Shown here: piece by piece, positions 48,028 through 56,207 of the stretch
Layout of the letters: each line of letters starts with the position of its first letter
Position numbering within the stretch: position 1 is the first letter of the stretch
Assembly (NCBI RefSeq): GCF_019203965.1
Contig: NZ_CP076448.1
Location: forward strand, 2,433,001 to 2,497,000
From: Elioraea tepida
GTDB taxonomy: Bacteria; Pseudomonadota; Alphaproteobacteria; Acetobacterales; Acetobacteraceae
Reading direction: 5' to 3'
DNA: 64,000 nucleotides
The notes under the pieces: generated by a model
What the model saw: only the letters and a program-made list of their open reading frames with translations
Database searches by the model: none
What the model was told of the DNA's origin: nothing
Translations under genes and position numbers: made by a program

Positions 48028-48768
48028 ATGGCAACGGATCGTTTCGAACGCCGTGTGGCGGTCGTCACCGGCGGGGCACGCGGCATCGGGCTTGCGGTGG
48101 CCGAACGCCTCGCGGCCGAGGGGGCACGCGTGGCTCTGTGGGATCTCGACGAGGCGGAGGCGGCGAAGGTCGCGGCGCGTCTGTCCGGACTCGCGCTCCG
48201 GGTCGAGGTCGCCGACGAGGCGTCGGTCGCGGCGGCTGTAGCGGCGACGGAGGCCGCCCTCGGGCCGATCGACATCCTCATCAACAATGCCGGGATCACC
48301 GGCCCGAACGGCCCGGTCGAGACCTATCCGTTCGATGCCTGGCGGCGCGTGATCGAGGTCGACCTGACCGGCGTGTTCCTCTGCTGCCGCGCCGTCGTGC
48401 CGGGGATGCGCGCGCGCAACCGCGGGCGGATCGTCAACGTCGCTTCCATCGCCGGCAAGGAGGGGAACCCCAATGCCTCGGCCTATTCCGCGGCGAAGGC
48501 TGGCGTGATCGCGCTCACCAAATCGCTGGGTAAGGAGCTCGCGGACACGGAGGTTCGCGTCAACTGCGTCACGCCCGCGGCGGTGAAGACCGACATCTTC
48601 GCGCAGATGACCGAGGAGCACATTGCCTGGATGCTCTCGAAGATCCCGCTCGGCCGCTTCGGGCGTGTGGAGGAAATCGCGGCGATGATCTGCTGGCTTG
48701 CTTCCGACGAGGCGTCGTTCTCCACTGGCGCGGTGTTCGACGTCTCGGGCGGGCGGGCGACGTACTGA
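48028..48768 (+). CDS. short-chain dehydrogenase/reductase
   Basis: A 246-residue classical SDR. The cofactor loop is GGARGIGLA (about residues 15-23), an acidic residue after the second strand (WDLDEAEA) suggests NAD, NNAG is at about 90, and catalytic Ser, Tyr and Lys lie in VASIAG and YSAAK. The C-terminus ends FSTGAVFDVSGGRATY. Sugar-acid or hydroxyacid oxidation is a common role for this subgroup, but the substrate is not known. AGAGGGGAGAG lies upstream. Confidence 0.92.
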   Translation: MATDRFERRVAVVTGGARGIGLAVAERLAAEGARVALWDLDEAEAAKVAARLSGLALRVEVADEASVAAAVAATEAALGPIDILINNAGITGPNGPVETYPFDAWRRVIEVDLTGVFLCCRAVVPGMRARNRGRIVNVASIAGKEGNPNASAYSAAKAGVIALTKSLGKELADTEVRVNCVTPAAVKTDIFAQMTEEHIAWMLSKIPLGRFGRVEEIAAMICWLASDEASFSTGAVFDVSGGRATY

Positions 48769-48804
48769 TCTCGCTCGCTTGCGCCAGAGGGGTCAGCACG
48801 CCGC

Positions 48805-49446
48805 ATGAAGAGCGTCGCCGAACGCCTCGCGGCGTGGGCGGAAGGCGAGGAGGCACGCTTCCTCGGTCGCCTCGAGGACGAGGAGCCGTGCAACGGCTGG
48901 ATCGCCGAATATTGGCGGATCGTCGGTGATGCCGCCGGGCGCCTGCACTACCGGCATGTGGATGGCCGGACGGTCGACGAGAACGGTGACCGCTGGGCTT
49001 GGTCGGCCGCTTTCGTCTCGGCGGGGGTGTGGGTCGCGACCGGCGGCGCGCCCTGGTTCGCCTACTGCGAGTGGCACAGCACCTATGTGCGCGATGCGAT
49101 CCAACGCGCAAGCGAGGGGGAACCGCAGCCCTACCGCGCGTTCCCCATCGGCACGTTGCCGCTCCGGCGCGGGGACATTGTCGTTCAGTGGCGCGCAGGG
49201 ATCGGCGACGGGGCACGGGATGCGCCGATCGGCTGGGAGGCGGCGCAACGCATCGCGCCTTTCACGAGCCACGGCGACATCGTCGTCTCGGCCGGCGCCG
49301 ACAGGGCCGAGCTCATCGGCGGCAATCTCGCCGACACGGTGAAGCGTCGAACCTTGGTGCTCGACGGTGCCGGGCGCCTTGTCGACACAGGGCAGGAGCG
49401 CGGGCACTGGTTCGCCCTGATACGTTTCGCCGACGATCACATCTGA
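48805..49446 (+). CDS. DUF2272 domain protein
   Basis: A 213-residue soluble protein of the DUF2272 family, related to amidase/peptidase-like folds. Family-typical segments are AWSAAFVSAGVWVATG and WHSTYVRDAIQR (about residues 65-100), with a conserved Cys and His pattern (FAYCEWHSTY) and HGDIVVS near residue 155. No signal peptide is seen. Function unknown. No close neighbour on its strand suggests an operon partner; tRNA-Arg lies downstream on the opposite strand. Confidence 0.75.
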   Translation: MKSVAERLAAWAEGEEARFLGRLEDEEPCNGWIAEYWRIVGDAAGRLHYRHVDGRTVDENGDRWAWSAAFVSAGVWVATGGAPWFAYCEWHSTYVRDAIQRASEGEPQPYRAFPIGTLPLRRGDIVVQWRAGIGDGARDAPIGWEAAQRIAPFTSHGDIVVSAGADRAELIGGNLADTVKRRTLVLDGAGRLVDTGQERGHWFALIRFADDHI

Positions 49447-49591
49447 CCGTTGCCGCAACGGCCTCTCTCGAGACGGTTGCCGCAAGCGGATGGGGAATGT
49501 GGCGGGCGCCAACCGCGACCGCCTCACGGAGGCCGCCGACACACCCAGCTTGCGCGGCACAGTCCGAAACGTGCCGCAAGGGAAGAGCGGA

Positions 49592-49668
49592 TGGCGGACC
49601 CGGCGCGACTCGAACGCACGACCTCTGCCTTCGGAGGGCAGCGCTCTATCCAACTGAGCTACGGGTCC
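49592..49668 (-). tRNA. tRNA-Arg (anticodon CCG)
   Basis: A complete 77-nt tRNA on the minus strand. The acceptor GGACCCG pairs with CGGGTCC over 7 bp. The D arm GCTC-AGTTGGATA-GAGC, an anticodon stem CTGCC/GGCAG with loop CTCCGAA (anticodon CCG) and a T arm with GTTCGAGTC follow. The 3' CCA is encoded. It reads CGG arginine codons. Confidence 0.97.
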
Positions 49669-49729
49669 GTCCCTCCCTTGGTAGCGGAACCGGCCGCGTC
49701 TGGCAAACAGCGCGACGGCACCGGCCCGC

Positions 49730-50146
49730 TCAATCGTCGCGGTGGGTGCGCTCCATCCGCTCGTGGCGCTCCTGGGCCTCGATCGAGAGGGTCGCGATCG
49801 GTCTCGCTTCGAGTCGCCGGAGGCTGATCGGCTCGCCCGTCTCCTCGCAGTAGCCGTAGGTTCCGTTCTCGATCCGCTCCAGCGCCTGGTCGATCTTCGC
49901 GATCAGTTTGCGCGCCCGGTCACGGGTGCGGAGTTCGAGGGCCCGGTCGGTCTCGAGCGAGGCACGATCGGTCAGGTCGGGTTCCTGCATCCCGCCAGCC
50001 TGGAGGCTTGCGAGGGTCTCGTCGGCCTCCTTCAGAAGCTCGGCCCGCCACGCGAGCAGTTTGCGACGGAAATACTCGAGCTGCAGCGGGTTCATGAACT
50101 CTTCGGCCTCGGAGGGCCGATAGTCAGGCGGCAGCGTCACGATCAT
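49730..50146 (-). CDS. dksA: RNA polymerase-binding transcription factor DksA
   Basis: A 138-residue DksA. The N-terminus TLPPDYRPSEAEEFMNPLQLEYFRR, a coiled coil (about residues 25-90) with the acidic tip region, and a globular C-terminal part GTYGYCEETGEPISLRRLEARP are typical. Only one cysteine of the zinc finger remains, as in many alphaproteobacterial DksA proteins. DksA enters the RNA polymerase secondary channel and, with ppGpp, mediates the stringent response. It lies near fliX, as in other Alphaproteobacteria. Confidence 0.95.
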   Translation of the reverse strand: MIVTLPPDYRPSEAEEFMNPLQLEYFRRKLLAWRAELLKEADETLASLQAGGMQEPDLTDRASLETDRALELRTRDRARKLIAKIDQALERIENGTYGYCEETGEPISLRRLEARPIATLSIEAQERHERMERTHRDD

Positions 50147-50330
50147 CTCACGTCCCCTGCGTCAGGGCCTCAGGCCCCTTGGCCCAACGCCCCGTTTCGC
50201 CACCCGGGGTCGAAGGGCGCGCGGACTATACTTGCGCTGCTTGGTGTCGCCAAGCCGCCAAATGCGGCGCCAAACCATTGAGACAGAACGGTTTCACCGC
50301 GGCCTTCCGCGGTGCAGCAGGGGCGTGCCG

Positions 50331-50771
50331 TCAGCCTCCGTTCGCCACCCCACCCGCGGCCGCGAGCTCGAGGCGTGCGAGCTCCACGCGCGCTCGGAGC
50401 GTGATCGCGCCGACGATCTCGGCGAGCCGCCCGTCAACCGCAACCGCCGGCTGGTCGGCGAGCGCGGCGAGCTCCCGAAGCCGTGCGGCAGAAAGCCGCC
50501 CGCCCAGGATGCCGCGCTGGAGTTCGGCGAGCTCCTCGAGCATCCGATCGGCGCGGGCGCGCGCCTCGCGATCGCGCTCGGCGGCGAGCATCGTCTCCTG
50601 AAGCGCGATCAGCGACGCGGCGATCGAGACCCCCTCGGCCGCGCCGGCGTCTCTCGCCTCGGACGCGGCCCCGGCGGCGCCGTTGCCCGGCAGGCGGAAA
50701 CGCCCCTGCGCGGCCCCTGGCCTCGTCGCGCGGCCAGGGGTCGTGATCGGCCCATAGCCCGTGATCTTCAT
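50331..50771 (-). CDS. fliX: flagellar assembly regulator FliX
   Basis: A 146-residue FliX, the alphaproteobacterial regulator that links early flagellar assembly to activation of later sigma-54-dependent flagellar genes through FlbD (known from Caulobacter). The N-terminus MKITGYGPI and the helical core LIALQETMLAAERDREARARADRMLEEL are characteristic. The ATG at 50771 lies 7 nt after GGAGGAG; an ATG two codons earlier is too close to that site. It is divergent from flgI, the arrangement known in Caulobacter. Confidence 0.9.
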   Translation of the reverse strand: MKITGYGPITTPGRATRPGAAQGRFRLPGNGAAGAASEARDAGAAEGVSIAASLIALQETMLAAERDREARARADRMLEELAELQRGILGGRLSAARLRELAALADQPAVAVDGRLAEIVGAITLRARVELARLELAAAGGVANGG

Positions 50772-50913
50772 CGGCATGCTCCTCCGCAGCGGCCACCGGC
50801 CTTGCGCTGCGCGGCACTCTGCCGATCGGCAGCTTCGTCCGCAATCGGCAGGTTTTGCCGGGCCGTGCCGTGCCAGGCTGCGCCGGAGGCCGCGGTTTTC
50901 CTCGCGCCCGCCT

Positions 50914-50928
50914 TGGCACGGCGATTGC
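50914..50928 (+). promoter_or_regulatory. sigma-54 promoter of flgI
   Basis: TGGCACGGCGATTGC matches the sigma-54 consensus TGGCACG-N4-TTGC at every fixed position (-24 GG and -12 GC). Transcription would start near 50940, about 25-30 nt before the flgI start. With fliX divergent, class II/III flagellar control by sigma-54 is strongly implied. Confidence 0.85.
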
Positions 50929-50971
50929 GGTCCACCCACCGAGACCACCGCGCGAACCGCATGTGAGCCAG

Positions 50972-52081
50972 ATGCTGCGCCTTGCCGTGATGCTCGTCGC
51001 GATCGCCCTCTCCGCCGCGCCGGCCGACGCGCAGGTGCGCATCAAGGACATCGCCGATGTCGAAGGCGTGCGCGAGAACCAGCTCGTCGGCTACGGCCTC
51101 GTCGTCGGCCTCAACGGCACGGGCGACCGGCTGGCCGCCGCCCCGTTCACCCGCCAGAGCCTGATCGGCATGCTCGAGCGCCTCGGCGTCAACGTGCGCG
51201 ACCAGGAGACACGCCTCGACACGAAGAACGTCGCCGCGGTGATGGTCACCGCAACCCTTCCCGGCTTCGCCCGAACCGGGACGCGGATCGACGTCCATGT
51301 CGCGGCGATGGGGGATGCGACCAACCTCACCGGCGGCACCCTGTTGGTGACACCCCTGCTTGGCGCCGACGGCGAGGTCTACGCGGTCGCCCAGGGCCAG
51401 ATCGCGACCGGAGCGATCGCCGCGCGCGGCGCCGCCCAGAGCATCACCCGAGGCGTGCCGACCGCGGGGCGGATCGTCTCGGGCGCGACGATCGAACGCG
51501 AGGTGCCGTTCGCCTTCGGCAGGACCTCCTCGCTCCGGCTCAGCCTGCGCAACCCCGACTTCACCACCGCCCGCCGCGTCGCCGAGGCGATCAACCGCTT
51601 CGCTCGCGAGCCTGTCGCGGCGGCGATCGATCCGGCGACCGTCACGGTCAACATCAGCGCCGGGCGTGCGGCGCAGGACCCGGTGGGCTTCATCACCGAG
51701 ATCGAGCAGCTCCGGATCACGCCCGACCAGACCGCCCGCGTGATCATCGACGAGGCGAACGGAATCATCGTGATGGGCGCGAATGTGCGGGTGAGCACGG
51801 TGGCGATCGCCCAGGGCAACCTGACGATCCGGATCACCGAAACGCCGCAGGTGAGCCAGCCCAACCCCTTCGGCCAGGGCGAGACGGTGGTCGTGCCGCG
51901 CACCGAGATCGAGGTGCAGGAGAACCAGAACCGGCGGCTCGGCATCGTTCCGGCGAACGTGACGCTAGAGGACCTCGTGCGCAGCCTCAACGCGCTCGGC
52001 GTCGGCCCGCGCGACATGATCCAGATCCTGCAGGCGATCAAGGCGGCCGGAGCGCTGCAGGCCGAGTTGGAGATCATGTAA
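50972..52081 (+). CDS. flgI: flagellar P-ring protein FlgI
   Basis: A 369-residue periplasmic protein that polymerises into the P ring around the flagellar rod in peptidoglycan. The signal peptide covers about residues 1-21 (ending ADAQ), followed by the family start VRIKDIADVEGVRENQLVGYGLVVGLNGTGD. The conserved TPLLGADGEVYAVAQG and the end VTLEDLVRSLNALGVGPRDMI are clear. A GTG at 50963 is an alternative start adding three residues. Followed after 1 nt by flgJ. Confidence 0.97.
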   Translation: MLRLAVMLVAIALSAAPADAQVRIKDIADVEGVRENQLVGYGLVVGLNGTGDRLAAAPFTRQSLIGMLERLGVNVRDQETRLDTKNVAAVMVTATLPGFARTGTRIDVHVAAMGDATNLTGGTLLVTPLLGADGEVYAVAQGQIATGAIAARGAAQSITRGVPTAGRIVSGATIEREVPFAFGRTSSLRLSLRNPDFTTARRVAEAINRFAREPVAAAIDPATVTVNISAGRAAQDPVGFITEIEQLRITPDQTARVIIDEANGIIVMGANVRVSTVAIAQGNLTIRITETPQVSQPNPFGQGETVVVPRTEIEVQENQNRRLGIVPANVTLEDLVRSLNALGVGPRDMIQILQAIKAAGALQAELEIM

Positions 52082-52082
52082 G

Positions 52083-52430
52083 ATGGAGCCTCGCGCCACC
52101 ACGGCTGCCGATCTCGCCCTGCGGCCTGTGCCCGAGCTCCGCCGCGCGGGCAGCGACGTCGCGAGCCTGCGCAAGGCGGCGCAGGATTTCGAGGCGATGG
52201 CGCTCGGCGCCCTGTTCCAGCCGATGTTCGAGGGCATCGCCAAGGGCCGCGGCTTCGGCGGCGGCGGCAGGGGCGAAGCGGCGTGGGCGCCGCTTCTCGT
52301 CAACGAATATGCGCGGATCGCGGCGGCCAATGGCGGCCTCGGCATCGGCGAGGCGGTGTTCCGCCAGCTGCTCGCCGCCCAGGAGCGCGCCGGAGCCGGC
52401 ACGAATGCGGCGACCGGCGCGGGAGGATGA
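52083..52430 (+). CDS. flagellar rod-binding protein FlgJ (N-terminal type only)
   Basis: A 115-residue protein with the rod-binding domain of FlgJ (AAQDFEAMALGALFQPMFEGI, about residues 32-52, and GEAVFRQLLAAQ near 90-101). It lacks the C-terminal peptidoglycan hydrolase domain of enterobacterial FlgJ, as usual in Alphaproteobacteria. It caps the growing rod in the periplasm. Its start is 1 nt after the flgI stop, so the two are coupled. Confidence 0.88.
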   Translation: MEPRATTAADLALRPVPELRRAGSDVASLRKAAQDFEAMALGALFQPMFEGIAKGRGFGGGGRGEAAWAPLLVNEYARIAAANGGLGIGEAVFRQLLAAQERAGAGTNAATGAGG

Positions 52431-52455
52431 ACGGCAAGAGGGGAGGGAGACGACC

Positions 52456-52854
52456 ATGTTCCAGGCCCTGATCGCCGCTGGGGTGCGGCTGTCCGACCTG
52501 CTCGTGGCGGAAAACCGCGCTCTCGCGGAGTTCGATCTCGCCACCGCGGCGATGCTCGCGCCCGAGAAGCGACGCGCGGTCGAAGCCTTCGCCGCGGCCG
52601 AGGCGGCGGTGCGCAAGGCAGGGGGCCGCGCCGAGGGGAGCGAGCGGGAGGCGCTCGCCGGGCTTTCGGCACGGCTTGCCGATCTCGCGGCGGCGAACCG
52701 GCGCATGCTCGAACGTGCGCTCGCCGCCCAGGACGCGGTCGTGCGCACGCTCGCCGCCGCCGCCGTGCCGAAACCGGCCCTGTACGGACCTGTCGCCCCC
52801 GCCGGGGGCCATGCCGTGCCGCCCGCGCCGGTGGGGTTCGCCGCCAACGCCTGA
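52456..52854 (+). CDS. FlgN-like flagellar protein
   Basis: A 132-residue, mostly helical, cytoplasmic protein that resembles the FlgN family of export chaperones for hook-associated proteins. It has an N-terminal leucine/glutamate-rich helix (LIAAGVRLSDLLVAENRALAEFD), a central charged helix, and an alanine/proline-rich end. Similarity is weak and the call rests partly on position directly after flgJ. AGGGGAGGGAG precedes the ATG at 52456. Confidence 0.65.
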   Translation: MFQALIAAGVRLSDLLVAENRALAEFDLATAAMLAPEKRRAVEAFAAAEAAVRKAGGRAEGSEREALAGLSARLADLAAANRRMLERALAAQDAVVRTLAAAAVPKPALYGPVAPAGGHAVPPAPVGFAANA

Positions 52855-52941
52855 GCGGAGCGGCGCTGCGGGGCGCGGTCGTTCCGTCTCCGTCGCCCCG
52901 ATTGCCAGGCCACAGCTGCCGGCGCATGGTCGGGGGTCCCG

Positions 52942-53481
52942 ATGCGACCCCGACCGACAGAGCGGGCGCCGGCCGGCGCCACCCGATCAAGCCTCCTGGT
53001 CGTCGGGACCCTCACCGCCGCGAGCGGCCTCGCAACCTGGGCGATCAAGGGAGGCGAGGGTGTGGCGGAGGCGCTCGCCGTCGCGTGGGGCCTGCTCCTC
53101 ACCCTTCTTCCGGTGCTCGGCGCTGCCCTTCTGCTCGCTGGCTTCGTCCAGGCGGGCGTGGCGAAGGAGACGATCGCGCGCTGGCTTGGTGCAGAGAGCG
53201 GGCTGCGGGGCCTTCTCATCGCCACCCTTGCCGGCGCGGCAACGCCAGGCGGGCCGATGGCCGCCTTCCCCCTCGTGTTTGCGCTCGCCGCCGGAGGGGC
53301 GGACCGCGGTGCCCTGATCGCCTACGTCACCGCCTGGTCGCTCAACGGGCTGCAGCGCATCCTCGTCTGGGAAATCCCGATCCTCGGGCCCGAGTTCGCC
53401 GCCCTCCGCTTCGTCGCCTCCCTGCCTCTGCCGATCCTCGCGGGCCTGATGGCGCGCCGGCTGCCGGGCTCGATCGCGTGA
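52942..53481 (+). CDS. half-permease of the YraQ/ArsP_1 type, first copy
   Basis: A 179-residue integral membrane protein with about five hydrophobic segments. The motif GAATPGGPMAAFPLVFALAAGGA (about residues 93-115) matches the glycine-proline permease repeat of the YraQ/ArsP_1 (DUF318) family. The following gene carries the same repeat, so each encodes about half of what is normally one permease of 300-350 residues. It overlaps that gene by GTGA. The start at 52942 is the first ATG; no strong ribosome site is seen. Substrate unknown. Confidence 0.75.
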   Translation: MRPRPTERAPAGATRSSLLVVGTLTAASGLATWAIKGGEGVAEALAVAWGLLLTLLPVLGAALLLAGFVQAGVAKETIARWLGAESGLRGLLIATLAGAATPGGPMAAFPLVFALAAGGADRGALIAYVTAWSLNGLQRILVWEIPILGPEFAALRFVASLPLPILAGLMARRLPGSIA

Positions 53482-53993
53482 GCGCTGCGGGGATCGTCAT
53501 CTGGCTTGCCGCTGCCGTTGCCGCTGTTCTCCTGTGGCGGCGCGATCGGAAGGCGGCGTTGGCGGGCGGGCGGTTCGCGTTCGCAACGCTGAAGGGCGTT
53601 CTGCCGCTGATGCTCCTCGCCCTGCCGATGGCGGGCTTCCTCGCCGTGCTCGTGCCCGAGCGCTTCGCGGCCCTTCTCCTGGGCCCAGAGACGGGGCTTC
53701 GGGGGCATCTCGTTGCGACCGTTGTCGGCGCCTTCATCCCTGGCGGCCCGTTCGTCTCCTTCCCGATCGTGCTCGCGCTCTGGTCGAGCGGGGCGGGGCC
53801 GGCGCAGATGGTGACGCTGATCTCGGCCTGGTCGGTGCTCGCGATCAACCGCGTGATCGTGTGGGAGGCACCGCTGATGGGCTGGCGCTTCGTCGCTCTT
53901 CGCCTCGCCACCGGCTTCTGGCTGCCGCTCGCCTCCGGCCTCGCGGCCGAGGCGCTCCTTGCTCTCCTTCCGCCCGGAACCATCGGGGGGTAG
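53478..53993 (+). CDS. half-permease of the YraQ/ArsP_1 type, second copy
   Basis: A 171-residue membrane protein, paralogous to the upstream one. The shared motif is GAFIPGGPFVSFPIVLALWSSGA (about residues 82-104), followed by a helix with AWSVLAINRVIVWEAP (compare AWSLNGLQRILVWEIP upstream). About five hydrophobic segments. The start is a GTG at 53478 overlapping the upstream stop. The pair presumably assembles into one transporter. Nine nt to the RibD-like gene. Confidence 0.75.
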   Translation: MSAAGIVIWLAAAVAAVLLWRRDRKAALAGGRFAFATLKGVLPLMLLALPMAGFLAVLVPERFAALLLGPETGLRGHLVATVVGAFIPGGPFVSFPIVLALWSSGAGPAQMVTLISAWSVLAINRVIVWEAPLMGWRFVALRLATGFWLPLASGLAAEALLALLPPGTIGG

Positions 53994-54002
53994 AAGCCGC
54001 GC

Positions 54003-54818
54003 ATGGAACGGGGTCGAGAGGAGGCAGGCGCCGAGGCGATGTGGCGTGCCCTGCGCGCGCGGCGCTGCGGCGGCGACGCCCCTCTGCCCGAGCCGTCCGG
54101 CGAGGCGGCCGCCACGCTTGCCGCTTTGCTCGGGCCGCTCACCGGCCCGCCGGTCGCGCCTGACGGTGTGTGGGTGACAGCCCATCTCGCGCAGAGCCTC
54201 GACGGGCGGATCGCCACACGCTCTGGCGTCTCGCAGTGGATCAGCGACCGCGAGGACATCCTCCACACCCACCGGCTGCGTGCCCTGCACCAGGCGATCG
54301 TTGTCGGTGCCGCCACCGTCGCGGCCGATGATCCGCTTCTGACCACGCGCCTTGTTTCCGGCGAGAGCCCGGTGCGTGTCGTGCTCGATCGCGACCGTCG
54401 CCTTGATAAGGGACGGCGCGTGTTCTCCGGTGGCCCGCCCACCCTTCTCGTCTGCGCGGCCGACATGCCTGGACCCGATCGGCACGGCGAGGCGGAAGTG
54501 ATGCGCCTGCCGCGCGACCCCTCGGGAGGGCTCGATCTCGCCATGCTTCTGCGGCGGCTACGCCTGCGCGGCATCACGCATGTGTTCGTCGAGGGAGGCG
54601 GCGTCACCGTGGGCCGCTTCCTCGCCGCCGGGCTGATCGACCGGTTGCACATCGCCGTCGCACCGCTTCTGCTCGGGTCGGGGCTGCCCGCCCTTGTGCT
54701 TCCAGAAGCGGCGCGGCCAGAGGAGGGATTGCGCGCGCCGGCGCTGACCTATCGTCTCGGCGCCGATACGCTGTTCGATCTCGCGATCGGCCGCGCGCGG
54801 CCAGCCTGCGCGCCATGA
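54003..54818 (+). CDS. RibD C-terminal-type reductase
   Basis: A 271-residue protein whose residues about 55-265 match the RibD reductase / dihydrofolate-reductase-like domain: HLAQSLDGRIATRSGVSQWISDRED, HQAIVVGAATVAADDPLLTTR and VFVEGGGVTVGRFLAAGLIDRL. No deaminase domain is present. Such NADPH-dependent enzymes reduce the ribosyl chain of riboflavin precursors or act in other pyrimidine and pterin pathways. It overlaps the next gene by ATGA. The context (pterin-synthase homologue, MDR enzyme, glycosyltransferase) suggests a role outside riboflavin synthesis. Confidence 0.88.
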   Translation: MERGREEAGAEAMWRALRARRCGGDAPLPEPSGEAAATLAALLGPLTGPPVAPDGVWVTAHLAQSLDGRIATRSGVSQWISDREDILHTHRLRALHQAIVVGAATVAADDPLLTTRLVSGESPVRVVLDRDRRLDKGRRVFSGGPPTLLVCAADMPGPDRHGEAEVMRLPRDPSGGLDLAMLLRRLRLRGITHVFVEGGGVTVGRFLAAGLIDRLHIAVAPLLLGSGLPALVLPEAARPEEGLRAPALTYRLGADTLFDLAIGRARPACAP

Positions 54819-55792
54819 GGCAGGCGCGTGCCTTCTGGGTGGTGGCGCCCGGGCGCGGCGAGATACGCGCCGAGACGCTGCGCGCCCCGGCACCCGGCGA
54901 GGCTCTGGTCGAGACGCTCGCAAGCGGCATCTCGCGCGGCACGGAAAGCCTCGTCTTCTCCGGGCGGGTTCCTGCGAGCCAGCATGCGGCGATGCGCTGC
55001 CCGCTTCAGGAGGGCGCGTTCACCTTCCCCGTGAAATACGGCTACAGCGCCGTCGGCATCGTCAGGGACGGGCCCGAGGCCCTGATCGGGCGGCGTGTGT
55101 TCTGCCTCGCGCCGCACCAGACGCGGTTCCTCGCGCCCGCCGCCATGCTCGCCCCGGTGCCTGAGGCCGTGCCGACGCGCCGCGCCGTGCTCGCGGCCAA
55201 CATGGAGACGGCGCTCAACATCTCCTGGGATGCCGCCGCCCTGCCGGGAGAGCGCGTGCTCGTGGTCGGGGCGGGCGTGGTCGGCCTGCTTGCCGCGCAT
55301 CTGCTCGCGCGAATCCCCGGCGTGTCCCTCACGGTGATCGACCGCGATGGCGGCAAGCGGAAGGTTGCGGAGGCGCTCGGCCTTGCCTTCGCCACGCCGG
55401 AGGAGTCGCCCGGCGAGGCGGATCTCGTTGTGCATGCCTCCGGCACGCCGGAGGGGCTGCGCTTCGCTCTCGCCCACGCTGCCGTCGAGGCGCGGATCGT
55501 CGAAGCCTCCTGGTTCGGTGACCGAGAGGTGGCGCTTCCGCTCGGCGAGGCCTTCCACAGCCGCCGCCTGCGCCTCGTCTCCTCGCAGGTCGGCGAGGTC
55601 GGGGGAGCGATGCGCGGGCGAAGGAGCCGTGCCGAGCGCCTCGCCCTCGCCCTCTCCCTGCTCGACGATCCGCGTCTTGATTGCCTCCTCGACGGCCCTT
55701 CAGCCTTCGACGATCTTCCCGCCACCATGGCTCGGCTTGCCGCGAGCCCTGGCGTTCTCTGCCATGTCGTGCTCCACCACCCCGATGCGTGA
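54815..55792 (+). CDS. MDR-family dehydrogenase-like protein
   Basis: A 325-residue medium-chain dehydrogenase/reductase. The N-terminal GroES-like part contains SGISRGTESLVFSGR and FPVKYGYSAVGIV; the nucleotide-binding fold is VLVVGAGVVGLLAAHLLA (about residues 149-166). The classical alcohol-dehydrogenase catalytic-zinc pattern (GHE after the first cysteine) is not evident, and the structural-zinc cysteine lobe is absent, so zinc dependence is uncertain. It lies between the RibD-like and pterin-synthase-like genes, coupled to the first by ATGA. Confidence 0.85.
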   Translation: MRQARAFWVVAPGRGEIRAETLRAPAPGEALVETLASGISRGTESLVFSGRVPASQHAAMRCPLQEGAFTFPVKYGYSAVGIVRDGPEALIGRRVFCLAPHQTRFLAPAAMLAPVPEAVPTRRAVLAANMETALNISWDAAALPGERVLVVGAGVVGLLAAHLLARIPGVSLTVIDRDGGKRKVAEALGLAFATPEESPGEADLVVHASGTPEGLRFALAHAAVEARIVEASWFGDREVALPLGEAFHSRRLRLVSSQVGEVGGAMRGRRSRAERLALALSLLDDPRLDCLLDGPSAFDDLPATMARLAASPGVLCHVVLHHPDA

Positions 55793-55801
55793 GGACCTCT
55801 C

Positions 55802-56203
55802 GTGTTCAGCCTGACCGTCTGCGACCACGTGATGATCGCCCATTCCTTCAAGGGCGAGGTGTTCGGCCCGGCGCAGAAGCTTCATGGCGCGACCTACGCC
55901 GTCGAGGCCGAGTTCCGCGTGCCCTCGCTCGACGAGCACGGTCTCGTGGTCGACATCGGGCTCGCGCGCGCCGAACTGCGCCGCGCGCTCGACAGTTTCG
56001 ACTACGAGAATCTCGACGTTCTGCCGCAATTCGCGGGGCGGAACACCACCACCGAGTTCATGGCCGCGCATGTGCATGGGCTTCTCGCCGCCGCGCTGCG
56101 CGAGGGCAGGCTCGGCGAAAGCGGCAAGCGGATCACGGGGCTGAAGGTGGTGCTGCGCGAGAGCCCCGTCGCCTGGGCCGCTTTCGAAGGGCCTGTGGGC
56201 TAG
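55802..56203 (+). CDS. divergent 6-carboxy/6-pyruvoyl-tetrahydropterin synthase homologue
   Basis: A 133-residue protein with the PTPS/QueD fold signature: FSLTVCDHVMIAHSF, KLHGATYAVEAEF, NTTTEFMAAHVH and a conserved late Glu120. Two usual active-site features differ. The LHGHN zinc motif reads LHGAT, so the third zinc histidine is replaced by Ala30, and the LDHxxLN motif reads FDYENL, so the catalytic His is Tyr68. The catalytic Cys before LHG is also absent. The chemistry must therefore differ from that of QueD, or zinc is bound otherwise. The start is a GTG at 55802, 9 nt after the MDR gene's stop. Confidence 0.82.
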   Translation: MFSLTVCDHVMIAHSFKGEVFGPAQKLHGATYAVEAEFRVPSLDEHGLVVDIGLARAELRRALDSFDYENLDVLPQFAGRNTTTEFMAAHVHGLLAAALREGRLGESGKRITGLKVVLRESPVAWAAFEGPVG

Positions 56204-56207
56204 GGGG

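Noticed and set aside
49592-49668. tRNA-Arg as an integration site for a mobile element
   Set aside because: No integrase gene and no repeat of the tRNA 3' end were noticed in the flanks.
50821-50880. A second sigma-54 site on the minus strand for fliX
   Set aside because: TGGCACGGCACGG is present, but no TTGC follows at the required spacing.
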